5,227 bases of DNA, from assembly GCA_013152695.1 (NCBI GenBank), contig JAADFV010000345.1, positions 1-5,227 of the forward strand, written 5' to 3'. Origin of the DNA: Chloroflexota bacterium (GTDB lineage: Bacteria > Chloroflexota > Anaerolineae > J102). This document shows positions 1 through 5,227 of this stretch, piece by piece. Made by a program: the position numbers and the translations under genes. The notes below the pieces were generated by a model. That model was not told the origin of the DNA and ran no database searches. It worked only from the letters and a program-made list of their open reading frames with translations. Positions within the stretch are counted from its first letter, which is position 1. Every line of letters begins with the position of its first letter.

Positions 1-1251
1 TCGGCCCGAGAACAGCGCGAGATCGAGTTTGCCGTTCTGATACCGTCAGAACTACCCCAGGCGATCTTTTCGCTCAACTGGGATGATCCCGACGGCTATC
101 TTCGCCTACGATTGCAAGATCCCAGTGGCAAGGCTGTCATTGCCGATACCGAGCACCGGGACGATACGCATCACATGTTAGTTGTCACGAAACCGGCTGC
201 AGGCATATGGCGGGTGGGCATCGAAATACTCAAACCCTGCCGCGAATACCACTTCATGCTCTCGGGCAAAACAATTACCACTCTAATTGCTGCCGTCGGT
301 GGGAATCCCGAGCAACGCACGGTGGGTGTGCCTGTTCCTATCTACGGCATTCTCAGCGACTACCGGCCAATTGCCGGCGCCGATGTCTTCGCCCTGGTTA
401 GCGGGCCCGCTCTGGGGCCGGATGCCCAGGCAATGGCGGTGCAGAGCCGTATCCTACGCCTGTATGATGACGGAAACCATGGCGATGGCAAAGCCGGCGA
501 TGGCCTTTACGCCAATAACGTGACGAACACCACACAAGCTGGCGGCTACACAGTCAAACTCGTGGCCACGGGTATCAACAATCGTGGCGAAGAGTTTTTA
601 CGCTATGCCAGTGTGGGCTTCAATGTGCGCCCGCGTGCCGTGTATTTATGGAATGATGACCTGGACACTGCCCTGGAATATCAAGCCTTGCTGCAAGCTC
701 ATGGTTGGGTGATCGATTTACTTCGACTGGAGGATGTACCTGGCCATGACTTCCGGCCCTACGCCTTGATCATCATTGGTCCTGAGACCGGTTATCGTTA
801 TGATTTCGATGATCCGGCCGCGGCCCAGACTTTAGGGCAGTGGGACAAGCCCTTCCTCGGTCTGGGGGAAGGCGGAGCCGCACTTTTCGCTGAATTCGAT
901 CTGTTCATCGGCTATGGTCAGACCTGGTGGTCCAGTAACAATAATGTCCGGGCCATAGCACCGAATACCGTCTTTTGGAATGAACCCCTCTACATTGCCG
1001 TGAACCGCAAAAATCCCCTTGTGCAGCTCTACCCCAGGCCACTTACAGAGTTAGGGGTGTATCTGCCCGAGGCTGTCCAGAAAATTACCGCCGTGGCGCA
1101 GGAAGAACGCAATACTAACCACTATCCTGTGATTGTTGAACAGCGTAGTTCGCAGGAGTTCGGTTTTTGGGGCTACAATGCCGGGCCCAACACCATGACC
1201 GACGATGGCAAGAAACTCTTGATCAATCTTAGCCATTACCTGCGGCAATAA
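1..1251 (+). CDS. Large probably exported protein, C-terminal part: choice-of-anchor-like beta region plus Rossmann-like amidotransferase-type domain (5' partial)
   Basis: The reading frame is open from base 1, so the gene begins upstream; the TTG at 112 is internal. The visible part is 416 residues ending at TAA. Residues 1-205 look beta-rich. They include a DPSGKAV stretch as in the domains that follow VWA modules, and an Asp/Gly-rich turn at residues 156-172 (DDGNHGDGKAGDGLYAN) typical of 'choice-of-anchor X' proteins, which are usually exported and may bind calcium. From about residue 212 (RAVYLWNDD) a Rossmann-like alpha/beta domain runs to the end, resembling DJ-1/ThuA/class-I amidotransferase folds. 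At the expected nucleophile elbow the sequence is GLGEGGAALF, with Glu290 where enzymes have Cys or Ser, so catalysis is unlikely. The end has a ThuA-like FWGYNAGPNTMT (389-400). Substrate and function are unknown. A protease- or VWA-type N-terminus upstream is possible but not visible. The gene converges on hutI, with 14 bp between the two stop codons. Confidence 0.8.
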   Translation, partial: SAREQREIEFAVLIPSELPQAIFSLNWDDPDGYLRLRLQDPSGKAVIADTEHRDDTHHMLVVTKPAAGIWRVGIEILKPCREYHFMLSGKTITTLIAAVGGNPEQRTVGVPVPIYGILSDYRPIAGADVFALVSGPALGPDAQAMAVQSRILRLYDDGNHGDGKAGDGLYANNVTNTTQAGGYTVKLVATGINNRGEEFLRYASVGFNVRPRAVYLWNDDLDTALEYQALLQAHGWVIDLLRLEDVPGHDFRPYALIIIGPETGYRYDFDDPAAAQTLGQWDKPFLGLGEGGAALFAEFDLFIGYGQTWWSSNNNVRAIAPNTVFWNEPLYIAVNRKNPLVQLYPRPLTELGVYLPEAVQKITAVAQEERNTNHYPVIVEQRSSQEFGFWGYNAGPNTMTDDGKKLLINLSHYLRQ

Positions 1252-1266
1252 ATTTCTCTCCTTCGT

Positions 1267-1299
1267 TAGTGCGACGCATCTCCGCGGTGCGTCGCACTA
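1267..1299. terminator. Perfect 12-bp inverted repeat at the convergent gene junction (candidate bidirectional terminator)
   Basis: TAGTGCGACGCA (1267-1278) and TGCGTCGCACTA (1288-1299) are perfect reverse complements around a 9-base loop. On the - strand the repeat covers the last codons and part of the stop codon of hutI. On the + strand it begins 15 bases after the upstream gene's stop. A strong stem is expected in transcripts from either side. No run of U follows on either strand, so it is not a classic intrinsic terminator. The placement between converging genes is the main argument for a role in termination or 3'-end stability. Confidence 0.5.
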
Positions 1300-1873
1300 G
1301 CCACCACCTTACCTGCTTTGATCACTTGCGCCACCCAATTGCGCCCAAACTCATAGGCCAGGTGGCGGTGGTCATCCGTATCCAGAAGCAACACATCGGC
1401 CTGTTTACCTACTTCCAACGAACCCAGACGCTGACCAAGACCGACGGCATGAGCAGCATTGATGGTGACGGCATTCAGGGCCTCGTTGGGCAGCAGACGT
1501 TGGTAGCGGCAAGCGATGGCCATGGTCAGGGGCAGGCTGGGACAAGGGGCGCTGCCGGGGTTGATGTCGGTGGCCAGGGCCAGAGCCACGCCAGCATCGG
1601 CCAAAGCACGAGCATCGGCAAAATGATGGCTCCCCAGATTGAAATTGACCGCAGGCAGGACCACGCCCAAGGTGGCCGAATCAGCCAGGCGCTGCATTTC
1701 CGCTGCTGGCGTTACATCCAGGTGATCGACTGAAGTGGCGGCAAGCGCCACCGCCAGACTGACCCCACCCAGGTTCTCGAACTCGTCGGCATGAAGCTTG
1801 AGGGGCAGACCCAGCGCTTGCGCCGCTGTCAGTACCTGACGCGTTTGGGCCAGATCGAATACGCCTGCCTCGC

Positions 1874-1893
1874 AAAAAACATCAAAAAACGTC
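1874..1893 (-). repeat. Adjacent 10-bp duplication causing the hutI frameshift
   Basis: Read on the - strand, GACGTTTTTT (1893-1884) is followed directly by GATGTTTTTT (1883-1874), two 10-bp copies differing at one base. Removing either copy restores an unbroken frame reading VDVFCEAGVFD, the expected family sequence. With both copies the first frame meets TGA at 1884-1882. Removing a single T from the first T-run would also restore the frame, but would leave a three-residue DVF duplication. Confidence 0.85.
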
Positions 1894-2647
1894 CACAAAC
1901 ATGGGAATATCGGCTGCCGGGAAGTGGCTACGCTGGTACCAGTCCGCGGCTGCGGGTAGCATCTCCTCGATTACCAGGCGCACATACGCCTCTGTTTGCT
2001 CCTTGTACGAAGGGGGCACGGCGTGGGCACCGAGGAAGGTGGGAATCAGAGTCATGGGGTGGTCATCGTCTAACTGGGCGATGGCCTGCAGCATCTTCAA
2101 CTCAGCCTCGGTACTGAGCCCATAGCCTGTCTTCACTTCTGCCGTAGTGGTACCCAGGTTCAGCATCACATCCAGGCGCTCTCGGCTTTCGTGCACCAGT
2201 TGCTGCACATCGGCGGCGCGTACCGCTCGCATCGTGCTGAGAATACCCCCACCCGCGGCCATGATTTCCATGTAGCTGGCACCCTGAATACGCATTTCGA
2301 ATTCTTGCACACGGTCACCAGCATAAACGACGTGCGTGTGCGCATCCACAAAGCCCGGACAAACTACCCGCCCCCCAGCGTCGATGCTCTCATTTGCAGA
2401 CACCTGTTCCCGCACTTCGCTGCTGGCTCCTACCGCCACGATGGTATCTCCCCGGATGGCAATGGCGCCGTCCCGGATTTGACCTACCTCTTTCAGGGCA
2501 GGTCCGCGCTTGGCGCCGTTAGGGCTGGCACATGTGATGAGATTGGCGTTGTGGATAAGAAGGTCGGCCTGGAGCATGATGATTGAGGGTTGGAACGCAG
2601 AAAAAAGTACTTGTGGAGGGCAGTATGTGGGAGGAAGTTCCGCCGTC

Positions 2648-2656
2648 ATTGTACAA
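2648..2656 (-). promoter_or_regulatory. Possible hutI -10 element overlapping a TTGTACAA palindrome
   Basis: On the - strand TACAAT (2653-2648) matches five of six bases of the bacterial -10 consensus and lies about 70 bases before the hutI ATG. It overlaps the 8-bp palindrome TTGTACAA (2649-2656), which could be an operator half-site or chance. No good -35 element sits 16-18 bases upstream, the best being a poor TTCCAA-type match. Short TGTA/TACA palindromes occur in known HutC operators, but this match is too short to assign a regulator. Confidence 0.25.
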
Positions 2657-2710
2657 GAAAGTTGTCCAGAATTGGAAATAGTCAGTCTTGCAGACACTTC
2701 TTGCCGCAAA

Positions 2711-2728
2711 ATGATCCAAATGGATCAT
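2711..2728. promoter_or_regulatory. 18-bp palindromic operator candidate upstream of glnA
   Basis: ATGATCCA (2711-2718) and TGGATCAT (2721-2728) form a perfect 8-bp inverted repeat around AA. It lies in the divergent hutI/glnA control region, about 130 bases before the glnA start. Its right end touches the -35 position of the TATACT promoter candidate, so a bound dimer could block or recruit RNA polymerase. It does not fit the GTA-N8-TAC pattern of NtcA or the TGTNA-type sites of Bacillus GlnR/TnrA, so the regulator is unknown. Confidence 0.5.
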
Positions 2729-2756
2729 GGCCTTTGCCCGCTGTTGCTCTTATACT
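2728..2756 (+). promoter_or_regulatory. Candidate glnA promoter (TATACT -10 box)
   Basis: TATACT at 2751-2756 matches five of six bases of the -10 consensus. The hexamer 17 bases upstream (TGGCCT, 2728-2733) is a poor -35, as expected for a promoter that needs an activator. Transcription starting near 2763 would give glnA a leader of about 97 bases. The palindrome at 2711-2728 abuts the -35 position. Confidence 0.35.
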
Positions 2757-2847
2757 GGAATCAACTCATCAAGGCAATGGCTTTCAAAGGCGATCGTCAC
2801 TATGAGTGTGATCTGAACTTATCCTCATCGCGTATCCAACTTATTTC

Positions 2848-2852
2848 AGGAG
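2848..2852 (+). promoter_or_regulatory. Ribosome binding site of glnA
   Basis: AGGAG lies 7 bases before the ATG at 2860, the usual spacing. It supports this start, which also matches the usual N-terminus of GSI proteins. The GAF-domain gene and hutI have no comparable site. Confidence 0.85.
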
Positions 2853-2859
2853 TCTTAAT

Positions 2860-4263
2860 ATGACCACCCCACAAGATGTTCTTGACCTTATTAGCGCCCA
2901 TGATTTGCTCATGGTCGATATCAAATTTACCGATGTTTACGGCCAATGGCACCATTTTTCCATCCCTGTAGAAGAATTTAGTATCGAGGCCGCCTTCGAG
3001 CAAGGTATGGGCTTCGATGGCTCTTCCATCCGTGGCTTCCAAAGCATCGAGGCGAGCGATATGATTCTGCTGGCCGATCCCAGCACGGCCATCGTCGATC
3101 CCATCTGCGAGATGCCCACTCTCAGCATCATCGGCGATGTCTATGATCCGATCACGCGGGAGCCTTATGACCGCGACCCCCGCTATATCGCCAAAAAAGC
3201 AGTTGCCTATCTCCGAGAAAGTGGCATTGCCGACAACGCCTACTTTGGCCCGGAAGCTGAGTTCTTCATCTTCGATCAGGTAATGTATTCGGCCGGTGAG
3301 TACTCTTCTGCTTACCAAATCGACAGCGGCGAAGGTCCCTGGAACAATGGCATCTTTGGTTTCGGCCATTCCATTCCCCACAAACGCGGGTATTTCCCCG
3401 TAGCACCTCTCGATACCCTGCAAGACTTACGTTCGGAAATGGTACGGACTATGATCGCCGCCGGTATCGATATCGAAATCCACCATCATGAGGTTGGCAC
3501 GGCTGGTCAATGTGAAATCGACATGAAATACGGTCCCCTCGTGAAGATGGCCGACAATGTGCAGCTTTACAAATACATTGTCAAAAATGTGGCGAAAAAG
3601 CATGGAAAAACCGTCACTTTTATGCCTAAACCCATTTTCGCCGACAATGGTTCCGGTATGCACACCCATCAGAGCCTGTGGAAGGGAGATAAGCCCCTCT
3701 TTGCCGGCGACGGCTATGCCGGTCTCAGCCAAATGGCCTTGTGGTACATCGGTGGCATCCTCAAACACATCAATGCCCTTCTCGCCCTCGTCGCCCCCAC
3801 TACCAACTCCTACCGGCGCCTGGTACCCGGCTACGAAGCACCCGTAGTCATCGCCTATTCTGCCCGCAATCGCTCCGCGGCCTGCCGCATTCCCATGTAT
3901 TCGGATTCGCCCAAGGCGAAGCGCGTCGAATTCCGTTCCCCAGATCCGGCCGCCAATCCCTATCTTGCCTTTGCCGCCATGCTCATGGCCGGGCTCGATG
4001 GCATCAAGAACCAGATCGACCCGGGAGAACCTGCTCAGATCGATCTGTTCGAAGAAGAGAACATCGACAGTGTGGAAATGACCGTCGCCAAACTCAACGA
4101 GGCTCTCGATGCCCTCGAAGCCGATTCCGATTTCTTGCTGGCTGGCGGTGTCTTTACGCCGGACCTGCTGGAGACCTACATCGAATACAAACATACCGAA
4201 GAAGTCGGCCCGGTCAGTCTTCGCCCCCATCCCTACGAATTCCTCCTGTACTACAGCATCTAG
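2860..4263 (+). CDS. glnA: Type I glutamine synthetase, beta subtype, with Phe at the adenylylation position
   Basis: GlnA makes glutamine from glutamate, ammonia and ATP in the cytoplasm, as a dodecamer in this family. The protein is 467 residues, the normal GSI length. Visible motifs in order: FDGSSIRGF (52-60); metal-binding Glu132 and Glu134 in FGPEAEF; ATP-site signature KPIFADNGSGMHTHQS (257-272) with His268 and His270; flap Glu326 in VPGYEAP; substrate and nucleotide arginines in SARNRSAACRIP (334-345); VEFRSPDPAANPY near 360; and the C-terminal HPYEFLLYYSI. The extra segment between FFIFDQ and GYFPVAPLD is the insertion that marks GSI-beta. That subtype is normally regulated by adenylylation of Tyr397 in an NLYDLPPEE-like loop. 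Here the loop reads IDLFEEEN and residue 397 is Phe, so GlnE-type modification at that site is not possible. A good ribosome site precedes the start. Regulation is probably by transcription through the upstream palindrome, by feedback inhibition, or both; this is inferred. Confidence 0.98.
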   Translation: MTTPQDVLDLISAHDLLMVDIKFTDVYGQWHHFSIPVEEFSIEAAFEQGMGFDGSSIRGFQSIEASDMILLADPSTAIVDPICEMPTLSIIGDVYDPITREPYDRDPRYIAKKAVAYLRESGIADNAYFGPEAEFFIFDQVMYSAGEYSSAYQIDSGEGPWNNGIFGFGHSIPHKRGYFPVAPLDTLQDLRSEMVRTMIAAGIDIEIHHHEVGTAGQCEIDMKYGPLVKMADNVQLYKYIVKNVAKKHGKTVTFMPKPIFADNGSGMHTHQSLWKGDKPLFAGDGYAGLSQMALWYIGGILKHINALLALVAPTTNSYRRLVPGYEAPVVIAYSARNRSAACRIPMYSDSPKAKRVEFRSPDPAANPYLAFAAMLMAGLDGIKNQIDPGEPAQIDLFEEENIDSVEMTVAKLNEALDALEADSDFLLAGGVFTPDLLETYIEYKHTEEVGPVSLRPHPYEFLLYYSI

Positions 4264-4309
4264 TGGTTTGGAAATATCCAGAGTTTAGGTACGTGACATA
4301 GGGGTACAG

Positions 4310-4389
4310 TAAGCCGGGAAACCGGAAAACCGGGAGGGTATCATCGCAAACTCTGCGCTGAGCCCCCTGGTTTACCGGTTCCTGGCTTA
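4310..4389. repeat. Long imperfect inverted repeat built of short CCGG-A/T units
   Basis: The left arm 4310-4338 (TAAGCCGGGAAACCGG, then AAAACCGGGAGGG) pairs with the right arm 4363-4389 (CCCCCTGGTTTACCGG, then TTCCTGGCTTA). The stem has about 26 pairs including two G-U, with two single-base bulges and one mismatch, around a loop of about 24 bases. Each arm is made of near-repeats of an AAACCGGG or AAACCAGG-like unit with a period of 7-9 bases. It starts 47 bases after glnA and could end or protect the glnA transcript, but there is no U-tract. The unit structure also fits a small dispersed genomic repeat. Confidence 0.7.
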
Positions 4390-4518
4390 TGCTTGAGGCG
4401 GGGAGTTATATTTTGGATATAGCGAAGCGGGGGATATCTTCCCAATCATTCACGAAGTGTGCTGACTTGCAAAGAGACTATTGGTGCTGTGCATTCGTTT
4501 TGGCCCTTGCCAGGAGAG

Positions 4519-4556
4519 TCTTGCCGTGATAAACGGATATTCTCATTGCGGCAAGA
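4519..4556. other. Hairpin with 8-bp perfect stem, 12 pairs as RNA
   Basis: TCTTGCCG (4519-4526) and CGGCAAGA (4549-4556) are perfect reverse complements. As RNA the stem extends inward by U-G, G-U, A-U and U-A pairs, leaving a 14-base loop (4531-4544). No U-tract follows, so a terminator is not indicated. It lies about 130 bases before the GAF gene and could be part of its leader or of a small RNA; neither is shown by the sequence. Confidence 0.45.
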
Positions 4557-4604
4557 GGTAAGAGACAGCTCTTCCTGCTCCCTGTCACCTCCTCTCGCTC
4601 CTGC

Positions 4605-4643
4605 ATAATTGACAATTATCCTTTGACAATTGACAATTATTCT
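4605..4643. repeat. Seven-base-period AT-rich repeat block containing a 15-bp palindrome
   Basis: From 4609 the sequence reads in heptamers: TTGACAA, TTATCCT, TTGACAA, TTGACAA, TTATTCT. The 13-mer AATTGACAATTAT occurs at 4607-4619 and again at 4628-4640, 21 bases apart. The first copy sits in a perfect palindrome ATAATTG-A-CAATTAT (4605-4619). TTGACA, the ideal -35 hexamer, appears three times (4609, 4623, 4630), but no good -10 follows at correct spacing; the best is GACAAT at 4632. The block is 40 bases before the GAF gene start. It could be a short tandem repeat of the kind described in cyanobacteria, or paired operator sites. Confidence 0.7.
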
Positions 4644-4682
4644 ATCCCTATCCCCTGGAATTTCTTTCTTTAACCTTCTACC

Positions 4683-5227
4683 ATGTCTTCTGCGCCTGTG
4701 CCCCTGCTGAAAGCGCTGACCAGCTTAAACGAAATTGCTGCGGCAATCAATCGCGCCCGCTCTCAGCAGCAGGAGATTGCTGAAATTCTAAACCTGATCG
4801 GACAAAGCGCCATTACCCTGGTGACAGGAGATGAGGGGATAGAGCAGGCTTCAGCCGTTATTTACACCTACGACGCCACTTCTGATGCCTTTGAGCTCGA
4901 ATCACGCGTGGCGGTTGGACGGGCGCCCGGGCCCCAGCCCTCCGACTTACCCCGGCCCCAGGGCCTGGGACGGCGCGCCATGCAGCGCCGGCATCGTGTT
5001 CTTTCCTACGAAGAGCCTGATCTGCAGCTACATCCGGCCTGGGTTCAGATCGGGGCGCGGGTGGGTGTCTGTTATCCTCTGATCGTAGCCGATCGTGCTG
5101 TCGGTACGCTCTACGTCTATTTGCTCAATCAACGCCAACTTTCTTCCCTCGAACTTTTGCTGCTGGACAACTTTGCCCAGCAAGCAGCTACAGCCATCGA
5201 TCAGATACAGCAGTTGGGACAGGTTCA
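4683..5227 (+). CDS. GAF-domain sensor protein, N-terminal part (3' partial)
   Basis: The frame opens after an in-frame TAA at 4671 and its first start is ATG 4683. It continues without a stop to the window end, showing 181 residues. Residues 14-48 look like a long amphipathic helix (LNEIAAAINRARSQQQEIAEIL), often a signalling helix or GAF lead-in. Residues about 50-178 form a GAF domain, the small-molecule or redox/light sensing fold. They include AVIYTYDATSDAFELES, GLGRRAMQRRHRVLSYEE, GVCYPLIVADRAVGTLYVY and a final helix, ELLLLDNFAQQAATAIDQI. No signal peptide or membrane segment is visible, so it is probably cytoplasmic. In related proteins such a start is commonly followed by more GAF/PAS modules and a histidine kinase, guanylate cyclase or phosphatase output, but nothing here shows which. 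There is no Shine-Dalgarno sequence; the upstream bases are pyrimidine-rich, so translation may be leaderless or independent of Shine-Dalgarno pairing. A short GC-rich Pro/Gly stretch at 79-97 replaces part of the usual GAF loop. No chromophore-binding Cys motif was seen. Confidence 0.85.
   Translation, partial: MSSAPVPLLKALTSLNEIAAAINRARSQQQEIAEILNLIGQSAITLVTGDEGIEQASAVIYTYDATSDAFELESRVAVGRAPGPQPSDLPRPQGLGRRAMQRRHRVLSYEEPDLQLHPAWVQIGARVGVCYPLIVADRAVGTLYVYLLNQRQLSSLELLLLDNFAQQAATAIDQIQQLGQV

Larger units (their letters stand above)
1266..2577 (-). pseudogene. hutI: Imidazolonepropionase (HutI), split by a frameshift
   Basis: HutI hydrolyses 4-imidazolone-5-propanoate to N-formimino-L-glutamate, the third step of histidine degradation, as a metal-dependent cytoplasmic amidohydrolase. 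The N-terminal frame runs from ATG at 2577 to a TGA at 1882-1884 (231 residues). It holds the metal motif DAHTHVVYAGDR (His80, His82), KTGYGLS and TFLGAHAVP (His185). The C-terminal frame continues to TAA at 1266-1268. It holds KLHADE, SVDHLD, the PAVNFNLG loop and LATDINPGS with the metal-ligand Asp. All family motifs are intact, and the joined length is about 433 residues, near the usual 400-420. The break falls inside the conserved FVDVFCEAGVFD segment, where a 10-bp adjacent repeat shifts the frame by +1. The ATG at 2577 was chosen because family homology begins right after it; no clear Shine-Dalgarno precedes it. The gene diverges from glnA. Alternatives to a true pseudogene are a sequencing error in the T-runs or a +1 recoding event at TTT TGA. 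Confidence 0.88.
4264..4682. other. Gene-free, structure-rich spacer between glnA and the GAF-domain gene
   Basis: This 419-bp stretch holds no convincing coding region on either strand. It contains, in order, a long imperfect inverted repeat (4310-4389), a second hairpin (4519-4556), a pyrimidine-rich run at about 4569-4604, and a 7-bp-period block (4605-4643) followed by another pyrimidine-rich run up to the start codon at 4683. The density of repeats, unlike the rest of the window, suggests interspersed repeat elements or a regulatory leader. No tRNA or known riboswitch could be recognised. Confidence 0.6.

Noticed and set aside
112..114. TTG as the start codon of the first gene
   Set aside because: The frame is open and protein-like (beta-rich, matching what follows) back to base 1, so the gene clearly begins outside the window.
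1269..1733. 154-codon + strand frame opposite hutI
   Set aside because: It is the antisense of a strongly conserved HutI C-terminal region and has no family features of its own.
2728..2748. Possible sigma-54 promoter before glnA (TGGC...TTGCT)
   Set aside because: The GG and GC elements are 15 bases apart rather than the required 10.
2792..2813. Imperfect inverted repeat GATC-gt-CAC/GTG-t-GATC upstream of glnA
   Set aside because: It has only seven pairs with an asymmetric internal gap, close to what chance gives in 280 bp. The palindrome at 2711-2728 is much stronger.
2800..4230. Long antisense frame across glnA, interrupted by one stop near 3424
   Set aside because: It lies wholly opposite a well-conserved gene and shows no recognisable domain. 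Long antisense frames are common opposite GC-biased codon positions.
4269..4280. TGGA-AATA-TCCA small hairpin just after the glnA stop
   Set aside because: It has only four stem pairs and no U-tract, too weak to call a terminator.
3741..4301. 186-codon + strand frame overlapping the end of glnA
   Set aside because: The composition is Arg/Ser/Pro-rich without motifs, as expected of an out-of-frame reading of glnA.
4264..4682. Possible CRISPR array or tRNA in the spacer
   Set aside because: The repeats are short, degenerate or inverted and have no regular unique spacers, and no cloverleaf or T-loop signature was found.

Overview
The window looks like a piece of a bacterial chromosome of moderate GC content. 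The protein styles suggest Chloroflexota (Anaerolineae or Caldilineae-like): a large extracellular-type protein with an Asp/Gly-rich 'choice-of-anchor' segment, a GSI-beta glutamine synthetase, and a stand-alone N-terminal GAF sensor preceded by low-complexity repeats. This taxonomic reading is an inference from protein style; no rRNA or other marker gene is present.

Layout. (1) Bases 1-1251, + strand: the 3' part of a gene for a large, probably exported protein. It ends in a Rossmann-like, glutamine-amidotransferase-type domain that lacks a Cys/Ser nucleophile. (2) Bases 1266-2577, - strand, convergent with the first gene: hutI (imidazolonepropionase), complete at both ends but split by a frameshift at about 1874-1893. 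An adjacent 10-bp duplication explains the shift exactly. A perfect 12-bp inverted repeat covers the end of hutI and lies between the two convergent stop codons and the hutI body. (3) Bases 2578-2859: the divergent hutI/glnA control region, with an 18-bp palindrome at the -35 position of a candidate glnA promoter. (4) Bases 2860-4263, + strand: glnA, complete, with Phe at position 397 where the regulatory adenylylated Tyr of enterobacterial GSI-beta lies. (5) Bases 4264-4682: a 419-bp gene-free stretch rich in structure, holding a long imperfect inverted repeat, a second hairpin, a pyrimidine-rich run and a 7-bp-period repeat block. (6) Bases 4683-5227, + strand: the start of a GAF-domain sensor protein that runs off the window.

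How the genes fit together. HutI makes N-formimino-L-glutamate in histidine breakdown, which leads to glutamate and ammonia (or formamide). GlnA consumes glutamate and ammonia to make glutamine. The divergent arrangement is therefore a plausible nitrogen-metabolism pair sharing one control region. The first and last genes show no obvious link to this pair. I found no CRISPR array, tRNA, insertion sequence or clearly new multi-gene system. The most notable items are the split hutI, the Tyr-to-Phe change in glnA, and the repeats and hairpins between glnA and the GAF gene.
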